This document shows, one piece after another, positions 42,549 to 50,903 of a stretch of 64,000 nucleotides of DNA. The notes under the pieces are model-generated. The model ran no database searches. It was given only the letters and a program-made list of their open reading frames with translations, and was not told where the DNA came from. The translations under genes and the position numbers were made by a program. Every line of letters starts with the position of its first letter. The stretch's first letter is position 1. This DNA comes from Kitasatospora sp. GAS204B (lineage in GTDB: Bacteria; Actinomycetota; Actinomycetes; Streptomycetales; Streptomycetaceae), in assembly GCF_029892155.1 (NCBI RefSeq), contig NZ_JARZAG010000032.1:1-64000 (forward strand). Direction: 5' to 3'.

Positions 42549-43178
42549 ATGACCAGTGAGAGTCGCGAGACCCGCGACACCGGCGAACCTGACGAGGGCG
42601 AAGTGCCCGGACTCGGCGCCCGGCTGCGCGAGCACCGGCTGGCCGCTCGCCTGACTCTGGAGGCCGCGGCCGCCCGGGCCGGGCTCTCACCAGCGTACCT
42701 GTCGCGCCTGGAGACCGGCCGCCGGCAGCCCTCGCTGCCGGTGCTGCTCTCGCTCGCCCGGCTCTACGGCGCCACGGTGGCCGGCCTGCTCGGTGAGCAG
42801 GCCGGCGCGCCCGACCCCGTGGTGCGCGGCGGCGAGATCGTCCCGGGCACCACCGGCGGCTGGGCCTACCGGCGGGCCGGGGTGGCGGGCCTGGCCATGC
42901 AGGCGTTGCGGGTGCGGATCCCGCCGGGCCTGCAGGACGCCGTGGTGCGGGTGCACGCCGGCGAGGAGTGGCTGCACGTCACGCGGGGCCGGCTGCGGCT
43001 GACCCTGGGACAGACCGGCTACCTGCTGGAGCCCGGCGACAGCGCCCAGTTCGACTCGCTCACCCCGCACCGGTTCGCCGCCGAGGGGGCCGAGGCCGTC
43101 GAACTGCTCTTCGTGCACACCCTGTTGCAGAGCCCGGCCGGCGACCTCTGCCTGCCGGTGCCGACCCGTACTCCCTGA
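42549..43178 (+). CDS. XRE-family regulator with cupin sensor domain
   Basis: 209 residues from ATG 42549. An HTH lies at about 22-76 (LGARLREHRLAARLTLEAAA, SPAYLSRLETGRRQPSLPVL); a cupin_2 barrel at about 130-195 (GEEWLHVTRGRLRLTLGQ, LEPGDSAQFDSLTPHRF). It probably binds the two palindromes just upstream and represses itself in response to a small ligand. A 53-residue membrane protein gene follows 26 bp later. Confidence 0.85.
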   Translation: MTSESRETRDTGEPDEGEVPGLGARLREHRLAARLTLEAAAARAGLSPAYLSRLETGRRQPSLPVLLSLARLYGATVAGLLGEQAGAPDPVVRGGEIVPGTTGGWAYRRAGVAGLAMQALRVRIPPGLQDAVVRVHAGEEWLHVTRGRLRLTLGQTGYLLEPGDSAQFDSLTPHRFAAEGAEAVELLFVHTLLQSPAGDLCLPVPTRTP

Positions 43179-43204
43179 CCCCCCGAGGAGAAGGAGCTCG
43201 ACCG

Positions 43205-43366
43205 ATGGCCGTTCAGCACCCCCGACCGCACTACGCCCCCACCACCGACGGCGGCAAGCGCACCGACCACCGGGTGGCGATCCGGGTGGGCATCTACCTG
43301 GCCGCCGCCCACGGCTTCGCCGGCTTCCTGTACCTGCTCTTCTGGCTCGGCGCCCACCGCGGGTGA
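43205..43366 (+). CDS. DUF6126-like 53-residue membrane protein
   Basis: Clear GAGGAGAAGGAG upstream of ATG 43205. A basic start (GGKRTDHRVAIRVGIYLAAA) leads into one membrane helix (FAGFLYLLFWLGAHRG). Small proteins of this kind regularly follow XRE-cupin genes in streptomycetes; function unknown. Confidence 0.7.
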   Translation: MAVQHPRPHYAPTTDGGKRTDHRVAIRVGIYLAAAHGFAGFLYLLFWLGAHRG

Positions 43367-43429
43367 CGGGTATCCAGGGCACCACGTTGGGGCGCCCCGC
43401 AGCGCCCCGCGGTGCCTAGGCTGGTTCCC

Positions 43430-43906
43430 ATGACGACCACGACCGAACAGCCGACCGTGCCGGCCCCCGAGCAGCGCCTGTCCCTCGCCGCAGTGGCCGA
43501 GGACGTCTACCAGGCCATGATCCGCACCACCCGGGCCGCCGAGGCGGGCTTCGACCCGGTGCTGGCCGAACTGCTGAAGATCCGCGCCTCGATGATCAAC
43601 GGCTGTGCCTTCTGCATCGACATGCACGTGACCGATGCTCGCAAGGCGGGCGAGGCCGAGCACCGGATCCACGCGCTGTCGGCCTGGCGCGAGACCCCCT
43701 ACTACACCGCTCGCGAACGGGCCGCGCTGGCGCTGGCCGAGTCGATCACCCTGCTGACCGAGGGCCACGTGCCGGACCCGGTCTACCAGGAGGCGGCCGC
43801 CAAGTTCGACGAGAACGAGCTGGCCCGGCTGATCTCCATCGTCGCCACCATCAACGCCTGGAACCGGCTGGCGGTCGCCACCCGGATGAGCCCGGCCCCG
43901 AAGTAG
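43430..43906 (+). CDS. Carboxymuconolactone decarboxylase/AhpD-like protein
   Basis: 158 residues from ATG 43430. Redox-active CAFC with downstream His in INGCAFCIDMHVTDAR is the AhpD core; LIKIR-like and SAWRETPYYTARERAAL segments fit the family. It likely reduces peroxides or peroxidase partners. The gene stands alone. Confidence 0.88.
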   Translation: MTTTTEQPTVPAPEQRLSLAAVAEDVYQAMIRTTRAAEAGFDPVLAELLKIRASMINGCAFCIDMHVTDARKAGEAEHRIHALSAWRETPYYTARERAALALAESITLLTEGHVPDPVYQEAAAKFDENELARLISIVATINAWNRLAVATRMSPAPK

Positions 43907-43944
43907 CCCGGCCCGAAGTACCTTTCCTGGCCTGGCCGTTGTGG

Positions 43945-44706
43945 CTACTCGTCCGCGTCGCCCGGGGCGATCAGGCCGGTCTCGTAGGCGAGCACCACGG
44001 CCTGGGCCCGGTCGCGCAGCGCCAGCTTGGCGAAGATCCGGGCCACGTGGGTCTTCACGGTGGCTTCGCTGAGCGTGAGTTCGCGGGCGAGCTCGGCGTT
44101 GGAGCGGCCCCGGCCGAGCAGCGTGAGCACCTCCAGCTCACGGGGCGTCAGCGGGGTGAGGTCGCGGTGCACCGAGGGTGCCGCCCCGGGTGCCGTGCCC
44201 GGGGGCGGCTCGGCCCGGCTCGCGGCGGTGGCGAAGCGCTCGACCAGGCGCCGGGTGATCGAGGGAGCCAGCAGCGCGTCGCCGGTGCTGACCAGCTTGA
44301 CGGCCGCCACCAGGTGGTCCGAGGTGACGTCCTTGAGCAGGAAGCCGCTGGCCCCGAGCGACAGCGCGGCGTACACGTACTGGTCCAGGTCGAAGGTGGT
44401 CAGCATGATCACCCGGCAGCGCGGATCCTCGGCCAGCACCTGCCGGGCGGCCGTCAGCCCGTCCATGGTGGGCATCCGGATGTCCATCAGGACCACGTCG
44501 GGCCGCAGCCGGCGGGCCGCCGCCACCGCCTCGACGCCGTCGGCGGCCTCGCCGACCACCTCGATCCCGCGCGCGGCCAGGATCAGCCGGAAGCCGGTGC
44601 GGACCAGGGACTGGTCGTCGGCGATCAGCACCCGCGGCACCGGCTCGTCCAGCCCCACGTCCGTCTTCGTGTTCACATCCGCTCCCACTCCTGCTCCCGC
44701 GCTCAC
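43945..44706 (-). CDS. LuxR/NarL-family response regulator
   Basis: 253 residues from GTG 44706 (GTGA overlap with the kinase). Receiver domain with acidic pair D30-D31, phosphoacceptor D75 (VLMDIRMP) and K near LLKDV. C-terminal LuxR HTH (LTPRELEVLTLLGRGRSNAE, LSEATVKTHVARIFAKL). Partner of the histidine kinase encoded directly upstream. Confidence 0.93.
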   Translation of the reverse strand: MSAGAGVGADVNTKTDVGLDEPVPRVLIADDQSLVRTGFRLILAARGIEVVGEAADGVEAVAAARRLRPDVVLMDIRMPTMDGLTAARQVLAEDPRCRVIMLTTFDLDQYVYAALSLGASGFLLKDVTSDHLVAAVKLVSTGDALLAPSITRRLVERFATAASRAEPPPGTAPGAAPSVHRDLTPLTPRELEVLTLLGRGRSNAELARELTLSEATVKTHVARIFAKLALRDRAQAVVLAYETGLIAPGDADE

Positions 44707-45566
44707 GAAAGCTCCTCCGGCCGGTCCAGCGGGATCCGCGCCCGGACCCGGTAGCCGCCGCCCAGCCGCCGCCGGGCGTCCAGGTCCCCGCCGTACACGG
44801 CCACCCGCTCGCGCAGCCCGAGCAGGCCGCGCCCGGCGCCGTCCCCGCCGCGGGCCCGGCGCACCGTGCCGGCGGTCCCGGAGAGCACGCTCGGCCCGCT
44901 GTTCAGCACCTCCACCCGCAGCGAGTGGTCGGCGTACCGCACCGTCACCTCGGCCCGCTCCGCGTCGCCGTGCTTGAGCGCGTTGGTCAGCGCCTCCTGC
45001 ACGATCCGATACGCCGTCACATCGACGCCGGCGGGCAGCGTCCGGGGTTCCCCGGAGATCCGCACCTCGACCGGCAGCCCGGCGAAGGCGATCCGGTCGA
45101 CCAGCGCGCCCAGCCGGCTCAGGCCCGGCTGCGGGGCGAGGCCGGCCGGTCCGGGGCCAGGATCGTCGCTGCCGTCCGCCGCCGGGGCCAGCAGGCCCAG
45201 CAGGTGCCGCAGTTCGGTCATCGCGTCGCGCCCGGCGCCTTCGACGGCGCGCAGCGCGGTCGCCGCCTCCTCGGGCAGCACGGTCAGCACCTCGCGGGCC
45301 GCGCCGGCCTGGACCACCATCACGCTCACGTTGTGGCTGACGATGTCGTGCAGCTCGCCGGCGATCCTGGACCGCTCGGCGTCCACGGCGCTGCGGGCCG
45401 CGCTCTCCCGCTCCCGTTCGAGCAGCCAGCCCCGCTCCCCGATGGCCGCCCGATGCCGTCGCCGGGCCCGCAGCAGCGCCACCCCGAGCACCGCGGCGAC
45501 CGTGCCGGCCAGCGCGGCGACGGTGGCGAGGCCGATGGTCAGCCAGCCGTTCCCCGTAGTCCCCAC
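44703..45566 (-). CDS. Sensor histidine kinase (HisKA_3 type)
   Basis: 287 residues from GTG 45566 (GAAGG upstream); ATG 45605 is an alternative. One membrane helix (about 8-33), then the dimerisation/phosphoacceptor helix with H73 (GELHDIVSHNVSVMV) and a HATPase domain (DVTAYRIVQEALTNALKHG; GRGLLGLRERVAVYGG). It lacks an extracellular sensor domain, so it may sense membrane state. Transcribed with its response regulator. Confidence 0.9.
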   Translation of the reverse strand: MGTTGNGWLTIGLATVAALAGTVAAVLGVALLRARRRHRAAIGERGWLLERERESAARSAVDAERSRIAGELHDIVSHNVSVMVVQAGAAREVLTVLPEEAATALRAVEGAGRDAMTELRHLLGLLAPAADGSDDPGPGPAGLAPQPGLSRLGALVDRIAFAGLPVEVRISGEPRTLPAGVDVTAYRIVQEALTNALKHGDAERAEVTVRYADHSLRVEVLNSGPSVLSGTAGTVRRARGGDGAGRGLLGLRERVAVYGGDLDARRRLGGGYRVRARIPLDRPEELS

Positions 45567-45644
45567 GGGAGTACCTTCGCAGGTCGGCGGCGCGCCGCGC
45601 ATCATCCGCCGGAGGCAGCGGCTACATCCCGGGGATGACGGCCG

Positions 45645-45878
45645 TCACTGGCCGTCCGACTCCCCGTACCCGGGCTGCGGGCGGGCCGGCACGGTGGCCA
45701 TCGAGCGCAGGCCGCGGATGATCGCCAGGCTCCGGCGCACGGCGGGCCAGCCGGTCAGCTCCTCGGGACCGGCGGCGCGGTGCCCGGTGCCGGGCGGGGT
45801 GTCGGTGGCGCGCTGGGCCGGGATCGTGGCGGGAGCGGCCTGGCAGGCCGCGTGCTGCGCGCTGGTCGACTGCGTCAT
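45645..45878 (-). CDS. Small hypothetical protein (77 aa)
   Basis: ATG 45878 has GAAGGA about 10 nt upstream. MTQSTSAQHAACQAAPATIP is unstructured; the end (WPAVRRSLAIIRGLRSMATV) is a basic amphipathic helix. Coding status is moderate. Confidence 0.45.
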   Translation of the reverse strand: MTQSTSAQHAACQAAPATIPAQRATDTPPGTGHRAAGPEELTGWPAVRRSLAIIRGLRSMATVPARPQPGYGESDGQ

Positions 45879-46072
45879 GGGCCCTCGTCCTTCGCCGGTC
45901 GGTTCGCGGGTGCGCTCGGGGTGCGGCGTGGTGCGCCGTCCGCTGTTGCTACCCGGACGGGGGCCAGTCTGACCCTGGTTCGGCGACGAATCGGTCTCGA
46001 TCGTCACCCGAATCCGTACCGGATGGGACCTTAGTCCCTTTTTCTGAGTCTTAGCTGATCGGCTGCCTGTCT

Positions 46073-46137
46073 GACCGGTCTGCCTGATCGGTCTGCCTGA
46101 TCGGCTCGTCCGACCGGCTTGTCCGATCGGCCGGCCG
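46073..46137 (+). repeat. 13-bp tandem repeat array
   Basis: Five units start at 46073, 46086, 46099, 46112 and 46125, each with GAYCGG plus a C/T-rich remainder (GTCTGCCT or CTCGTCC). A related GATCGG at 46057 precedes them. The array abuts the 3' end of the TetR gene. Confidence 0.7.
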
Positions 46138-46138
46138 G

Positions 46139-46714
46139 TCAGACCGGCCTGGGCCACTCCCGCAGGCCGCTGGTCAGCAGCGCGATCAGTCGCTCCTGAG
46201 TCACCGTCAGGTCCTCGCTCAGCTGGAAGGCCCCGCCGATCACCAGCGAGGCGAAGCCGTGCAGGACCGCCCGGACGGTGCGGGCCGCGTGCACCGCCTC
46301 GCTGTCCGCGATCCCGTAGCCCTGGAGCACCTTGAAGACCGCGCCGATCAGCGCACCGGAGGCGCCGGTCTGCTGCTCGTCACTCGTGGCCGGGCTCTGC
46401 GGCAGGGCGGCATAGCGGTTCGGGTACTCGGTCGCGTAGCCGTGGTAGGCGCGCAGCAGGGCGGCGATCGCGGCGTCCCCGGTCAGGCCGGTGATGGCGG
46501 CGTCCAGGGTGGCCGCCAGATCGGTGGTGACCCGGATCCCGACCAGCCGGCGCAGCCCGCCCAGGCCACCGGGCACGTGCTTGTAGAGCGAGGGGGCGGC
46601 CACCTTGGCGCGCAGCGCGACCGCGGCGAGGGTCAGCGCCTCGGGTCCGTCGGTGTCGATCAGCGCGAGCGCGTGGTCGACCACGAGGTCGGGGGTCAGT
46701 CCGGCGCGGGGCAT
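46139..46714 (-). CDS. TetR-family regulator
   Basis: 191 residues from ATG 46714, which overlaps the hydrolase stop. HTH at about 10-50 (VVDHALALIDTDGPEALTLAA, VAAPSLYKHVPG), then a TetR_C/WHG-type ligand domain. It probably represses the operon through the palindrome at 47595-47615. The ligand is unknown, perhaps a substrate or product of the hydrolase. Confidence 0.85.
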   Translation of the reverse strand: MPRAGLTPDLVVDHALALIDTDGPEALTLAAVALRAKVAAPSLYKHVPGGLGGLRRLVGIRVTTDLAATLDAAITGLTGDAAIAALLRAYHGYATEYPNRYAALPQSPATSDEQQTGASGALIGAVFKVLQGYGIADSEAVHAARTVRAVLHGFASLVIGGAFQLSEDLTVTQERLIALLTSGLREWPRPV

Positions 46715-47538
46715 CAGGCCACCTCGGCCAGGAAGGGGAGCAGGGCGTCGGCGGTGGCCTGCGGGGAGTCCGACATCGGGTAGTGCCCGGCGCCGTCGAT
46801 GATCACCTTGCGGGCGTTCAGCGCGGTGGCCTGACGGTCCGCCACCCGCAGCGGGTTCAGGAAGTCGGGATCCTTGCTGCCCATCACCACCAGCGCGGGG
46901 GAGTGGAAGCCCACGGTCCAGCCGGTCGGCGCGGAGTCGCCCAGGGCGTAGCCACGGGTGGCCTGCCGGCGGCCGGGAGTGCGCAGGTCGGCGACCAGAG
47001 CGGCGACGTGCTCCGCGTGGTCGGCGGGCTTCCTGGTGGGCATCGCCACCTTGTTCAGGTAGTAGCCCCAGAACCTGGGGAAGGCGATCAGCGCCGCGCC
47101 GAACACGCGGACCAGGCCGCGCATCAGCACGTTCGCGGGCGGCTGCTCGATGAAGGCGTCCAGCAGGACGACACCGGCCACCTTCTCGGGGACCAGGGTG
47201 GCCACCTTCACCACGCTGGCGCCGGTGTAGGAGTGGCCGACCACGACGGCCTTCGCGATGCCCAGGTGGTCGAGCAGCGCGACCGCGTCCTCGGCGATGG
47301 CGGCGGGGGTGTAGTCGTCCCAGGCGATCGAGGACTCGCCGAAGCCCCGCAGGTCCATGGTGATCACCCGGTGCCCGGCGGCGGCGAGCAGCGGGTGCAG
47401 GTGCCGGTACTCGCGACGGCTGTCGAGCATGCCGGGCAGCAGCAGCACCGGGGTGCCGTCGCCGGCGGTGTCGTCGAAGGCGATGGTGCCGCCGGGGAGC
47501 TGCAGGTACTGGGTCCGCGGGGTGCTGGTGGCGTTCAC
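46714..47538 (-). CDS. Alpha/beta hydrolase
   Basis: 274 residues from GTG 47538 (AGGAGG 6 nt upstream). Oxyanion segment LLLPGMLDS, nucleophile Ser in VGHSYTGAS, acid in GSKDPDF and catalytic His in GAGHYP. Start overlapped by no gene; its stop overlaps the TetR start. Substrate unknown. Confidence 0.87.
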   Translation of the reverse strand: MNATSTPRTQYLQLPGGTIAFDDTAGDGTPVLLLPGMLDSRREYRHLHPLLAAAGHRVITMDLRGFGESSIAWDDYTPAAIAEDAVALLDHLGIAKAVVVGHSYTGASVVKVATLVPEKVAGVVLLDAFIEQPPANVLMRGLVRVFGAALIAFPRFWGYYLNKVAMPTRKPADHAEHVAALVADLRTPGRRQATRGYALGDSAPTGWTVGFHSPALVVMGSKDPDFLNPLRVADRQATALNARKVIIDGAGHYPMSDSPQATADALLPFLAEVA

Positions 47539-47594
47539 GGCGAGCCTCCTGGCCTTCCGAGAGGTGGTGCCGGCTGCCTGCCGACACCTACAAA

Positions 47595-47615
47595 GCTATG
47601 GCTAATAGCCTTAGC
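47595..47615. promoter_or_regulatory. Palindromic operator of the hydrolase/TetR operon
   Basis: GCTATGGCTAATAGCCTTAGC is a 21-bp near-perfect palindrome (one mismatched pair apart from the central base), 57 bp upstream of the hydrolase GTG, typical of a TetR site. Confidence 0.75.
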
Positions 47616-47668
47616 CGTCAAGTCCTCCTCGGCCGTTCAGCCGTTCAGCCGTTCTCGCGGCGGGTTCG

Positions 47669-47959
47669 TCAGGCCCCCTCGACCCGGAACGGGTCGTGTT
47701 CGGCGAGCAGCTTCTCCAGTCGCGCCTGGTCGACCCGGGTGACGATCTCGCCGGCCTCCTGCCGGTCGCGGACCACTTTGGCGAGGGTGAAGGCGGAGGT
47801 GGTCGTGTAGAGCAGGCCGAGTGCGAGGAAGGCCCGCACCCAGGGGCTCACCGGCAGATAGGCGATGCCGATCGCGAGCCCGCCGAGAGCGAGCGCGAAG
47901 GAGATGATCGCCTGGAGGTAATAAGCGGACGTGGTTCGTGGCTGCACCGAGGAAGTCAT
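47669..47959 (-). CDS. YiaA/B two-helix domain membrane protein
   Basis: 96 residues from ATG 47959. Two hydrophobic helices (AIISFALALGGLAIGIAYL and FLALGLLYTTTSAFTLAK) joined by PVSPWVR, then a charged C-terminal helix. This matches the yiaA/B domain of unknown function. Confidence 0.8.
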   Translation of the reverse strand: MTSSVQPRTTSAYYLQAIISFALALGGLAIGIAYLPVSPWVRAFLALGLLYTTTSAFTLAKVVRDRQEAGEIVTRVDQARLEKLLAEHDPFRVEGA

Positions 47960-48177
47960 GCCTGAAGGATGGCCAACTCCCGTGCCCGGCACCTGAGTAC
48001 GACTACTCAGTTCGCGGCCCGAGTACGGGGTCGGGGGTGTACGTCATGACGCGACCATGACGTTAAATGAGTCTGACAATCGACTCTGAACGGGCTTGGA
48101 ATCGCGGGCTCCTGGGATTAACGTTTGATAACGCAGCGCGGTCGGCAACGCCGTACCCGAAACGGCACCGTGCGCCG

Positions 48178-48328
48178 TCGCCTAATCCACGACCTGGCCC
48201 CCGGGCCGGGCCGGGAGCCGGGGAACCATGTTCCTTGGGGTGAATCGGCTCGACCCAGGCTGGACCAGCCCAGGCCGAACCGTAGGAGACCTTCCTGCTC
48301 CGAACCCGTCAGCTAACCCGGTAGGCGA
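48178..48328 (+). ncRNA. c-di-AMP (ydaO-yuaA) riboswitch
   Basis: The conserved ydaO blocks are present in order: TCGCCTAATCC at the 5' side, GGGGAACC, TTGGGGTGAATCGG, and CCGAACCCGTCAGCTAACCC. The closing P1 stem pairs TCGCCT (48178-48183) with AGGCGA (48323-48328). It lies 25 bp before an M23-domain gene start, matching the known actinobacterial use of this riboswitch for cell-wall hydrolase genes. Confidence 0.92.
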
Positions 48329-48353
48329 GAGGGAAGGAAAGGAGCGCGCCCCC

Positions 48354-49298
48354 GTGGCGTTGACGCACTCTCCGGAGGGTCGCACCGAGGCGAGCGGCAC
48401 CGGACTGCTCGACCACCCCGGCGTCACGGCGGACCCCGCCCGGCACCGGGTGCCCCGCCAGGCGCGGGCCGGCGCTCCGGTCCTCGGCGTCACCGCGATG
48501 GCCGCCGCCCTCGGCGCCACCACCGGCCTGACCGCCACCGCCGCTGCCGCGGCCACCCCGACCGCCGCGCCCACCCCCGCGATCACCGCGCCGGACGGGA
48601 CCGCGGCCACCGAGCAGGACGGCACCGCCGACCCGGGCCTGGCCCTGGCCGCGCGGATCCAGCAGCAGGCCGACACCCGGCGCACCGCCGCCGAGGAGGC
48701 GGCACGCCTGGAGGCGGCCCACGAGGCGGCGGCCAAGCGCGCGGCGCAGCAGGCCCTCGCGGCGGCGGCCGACGCGGCCGCCCAGGCGCCGACCGCGGCC
48801 GCTCAGGCTCCGGTCGTCGAAGCCCCGGCCGAGACCCCGGCTGACGAGACGCCGGTCGGCGAGACCCCGGCCGCCCAGGCCGTGACCGTCCGGCCGCCGC
48901 TCGCCGGCTACACGCTCGGCACGGGCCACGGCGGCTCGCCCTGGGCGCAGTTGAACACCGGCCTCGACTTCGCCGCCCCGGCCGGCACCCCGGTCACCGC
49001 GATCACCGCGGGGACCGTCAGCGCGGCCGGCTGGTCCGGGGCCCACGGCTACCGGGTGATCCAGACCCTGCCGGACGGCACCGAGCTCTGGTACTGCCAC
49101 CTCGCCTCGATCACCGTTCCCGCCGGCCCGGTCGCCCCCGGCACCGTGCTCGGCCGGATCGGCGTCACCGGCAACTCCCCGAGCCTGCGGACGGGCGGCG
49201 CGCCCGCCGGCCCGCAGCTGCACCTGGAGGTCCGCCCGGCCGGCGCCGCCCCGGTCGACCCCGCCGGCTGGCTGCGCGCGCACGGCGTGCAGCTGTAA
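48354..49298 (+). CDS. LytM/M23-domain cell-envelope protein with degenerate active site
   Basis: 314 residues from GTG 48354 (AAGGAG 10 nt upstream; longer readings enter the riboswitch). A membrane/signal segment near 38-65 is followed by a long Ala-rich coiled coil (about 100-150) and a C-terminal M23 fold from about 185. The zinc/catalytic set is broken: HxxxD reads N201-TGL-D205 and HxH reads Q288-L-H290; only D205, H249 and H290 remain. It is probably a non-enzymatic activator of other peptidoglycan hydrolases. Controlled by the c-di-AMP riboswitch. Confidence 0.85.
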   Translation: MALTHSPEGRTEASGTGLLDHPGVTADPARHRVPRQARAGAPVLGVTAMAAALGATTGLTATAAAAATPTAAPTPAITAPDGTAATEQDGTADPGLALAARIQQQADTRRTAAEEAARLEAAHEAAAKRAAQQALAAAADAAAQAPTAAAQAPVVEAPAETPADETPVGETPAAQAVTVRPPLAGYTLGTGHGGSPWAQLNTGLDFAAPAGTPVTAITAGTVSAAGWSGAHGYRVIQTLPDGTELWYCHLASITVPAGPVAPGTVLGRIGVTGNSPSLRTGGAPAGPQLHLEVRPAGAAPVDPAGWLRAHGVQL

Positions 49299-49319
49299 CG
49301 GCGGGGCCCCGCAGGCGCT

Positions 49320-50225
49320 TCAGCCCGGCTCGCCCGGCCAGTCCCCGATGTCCGGGAGTTCGGCCAGGCCGCGCTTCACGATGTAGCCGTCCACCTCGGC
49401 GGCGCCGGGTTCCGGGGCGAGGTCCTGGTACTCCGTCAGCAGCAGTGCGGGCAGCCCGGGGACGGTCCACTCGCCCAGCAGCCGCAGCGCCTCCTGCTGC
49501 ACGGTGGCCTCGAAGTTGGGGAAGTCACCGGCGAGTTCGGCCGGCATCGGCAGGCCCAGGGCGTTGCGGCCGGCCAGGTTGCGGTAGCTGCGCTGCATCA
49601 GGCGGTTCTCGATCAGCAGCCGGGCGCCGTCGGTGGCCATCCCGATCGAGAGCAGCACGCCCTCGGTCCAGCCGGCCAGGCCCTCCGGCTGGTCCAGCGC
49701 GGCCAGCTCGGTGAAGGCGGCCAGCCGGTCCGGCTCGGCCAGCTCCCGGAAGGCGTCGAGCCACTCGCGCACCGCCGCCGGCGCGTCGGTGTCCACCCCG
49801 GCCTCGCGCAGCAGCAGGGTGTAGAGCCGGGGCCAGGTCAGCAGGTGCGGGTGGCGCAGCAGCCCGGCCAGCAGCTCGCCCTGCCAGTCGGCCTCCTCGT
49901 GCAGGCGCTGCTGCCGCTTGGCGTTCAGCCGCCTCGCTGCTCGCTGATGGTCGATCAGCAGCCGCACGGCCGCCCCGTAGGCGAGCGGCGACTGCTCCTC
50001 GGGCGGCTGCACGTACAGGTGGATCCGCTCGTAGAGCAGCTCCTGGAGCAGCGCCGAGGTCAGTTCGGGAAAGCCGTCGCGCAGTTGCGCGTCACCCAGT
50101 TCGAGCAGCGTCAGCACCGTGTTCACCGCCGCCTCCGGCACCGGCGCGAGCCCCTGCTCCTCGGCCCATCGCAGCAGCTCAGCGGTGTGCGGTCGGGGTG
50201 CGAGCCGCAGGTCGTCCTGGTCCAT
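49320..50225 (-). CDS. Conserved hypothetical protein (301 aa)
   Basis: ATG 50225 sits inside a divergent promoter palindrome, so longer readings are rejected. The protein is helical and Leu/Ala/Glu-rich (TVLTLLELGDAQLRDGFPEL; LDAFRELAEPDRLAAFTELA) with no signal peptide or motif I recognise. It shares a symmetric promoter with the acetyltransferase gene, suggesting a joint function. Confidence 0.7.
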   Translation of the reverse strand: MDQDDLRLAPRPHTAELLRWAEEQGLAPVPEAAVNTVLTLLELGDAQLRDGFPELTSALLQELLYERIHLYVQPPEEQSPLAYGAAVRLLIDHQRAARRLNAKRQQRLHEEADWQGELLAGLLRHPHLLTWPRLYTLLLREAGVDTDAPAAVREWLDAFRELAEPDRLAAFTELAALDQPEGLAGWTEGVLLSIGMATDGARLLIENRLMQRSYRNLAGRNALGLPMPAELAGDFPNFEATVQQEALRLLGEWTVPGLPALLLTEYQDLAPEPGAAEVDGYIVKRGLAELPDIGDWPGEPG

Positions 50226-50271
50226 GGCAGGTACGGTAACCGCTCGCGGGCCCACTACCGTACCTGCCATG
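50223..50271. promoter_or_regulatory. Symmetric divergent promoter with two leaderless starts
   Basis: Perfect 16-bp arms CATGGCAGGTACGGTA (50223-50238) and TACCGTACCTGCCATG (50256-50271). Each arm contains a TACCGT -10-like hexamer followed by 7 nt and then the ATG of one of the two divergent genes. Confidence 0.75.
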
Positions 50272-50838
50272 CACCCCGTCCTGCTCACCGGTCCGAGGCT
50301 GACCGTCCGCGAGTTCCACCACGTGCCGCGCGATATCGACGCCCTGCACGCGATCTTCGGCGATCCGGAGACCGCCCGTTTCCTGCCCTTCGAGCCGCGC
50401 GACCGGGAGGACTGCGCCGACCAGGTCGCGCTCTACCTGGAGGAGGCCGAGAACGACCCGCGCACCGTCTACCGGCTGGCCGTCACGCTGACCGAGGAGG
50501 GCGAGGACGCCGTGCCGCTCGGCAACGCGGTGCTCGGCGTGGAAGGCGTGGCGAGCCAGCGGGCCGCGTTCATCGGCTACGCGCTGCGCCGCGACGTCTG
50601 GGGCCACGGCTACGCCACCGAGATCGCCCGGCTGCTCTGCGACTTCGGGTTCGGCACCCTGGGCCTGCACCGGCTGGCCGCCCGGCTGGACCCGCAGAAC
50701 CTGGCCTCCGCCCGGGTGTTGCGCAAGCTCGGCTTCCAGCTGGAGGGACGGCTGCGGCACGATCTCCACCTGCGCGGCGCCTGGCACGACGCGCTGCAGT
50801 ACTCGCTGCTCGAGGACGAGTGGCCGACCGGGGGTTAA
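50269..50838 (+). CDS. GNAT-family acetyltransferase (RimJ/RimL-like)
   Basis: 189 residues from ATG 50269. RLTVREFHHVPRDIDALHAI start, FIGYALRRDVWGHGYATEIAR acetyl-CoA loop and AARLDPQNLASARVLRKLGF are the RimJ/L pattern. It would acetylate a protein N-terminus or small amine. The transcript appears leaderless. Confidence 0.87.
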   Translation: MHPVLLTGPRLTVREFHHVPRDIDALHAIFGDPETARFLPFEPRDREDCADQVALYLEEAENDPRTVYRLAVTLTEEGEDAVPLGNAVLGVEGVASQRAAFIGYALRRDVWGHGYATEIARLLCDFGFGTLGLHRLAARLDPQNLASARVLRKLGFQLEGRLRHDLHLRGAWHDALQYSLLEDEWPTGG

Positions 50839-50903
50839 CCCCACCCCGACTCCGCAGGTCAGCCGCATTCCGCCACCGCCCTTGCCCCGGCAGGCTGGTA
50901 CGC

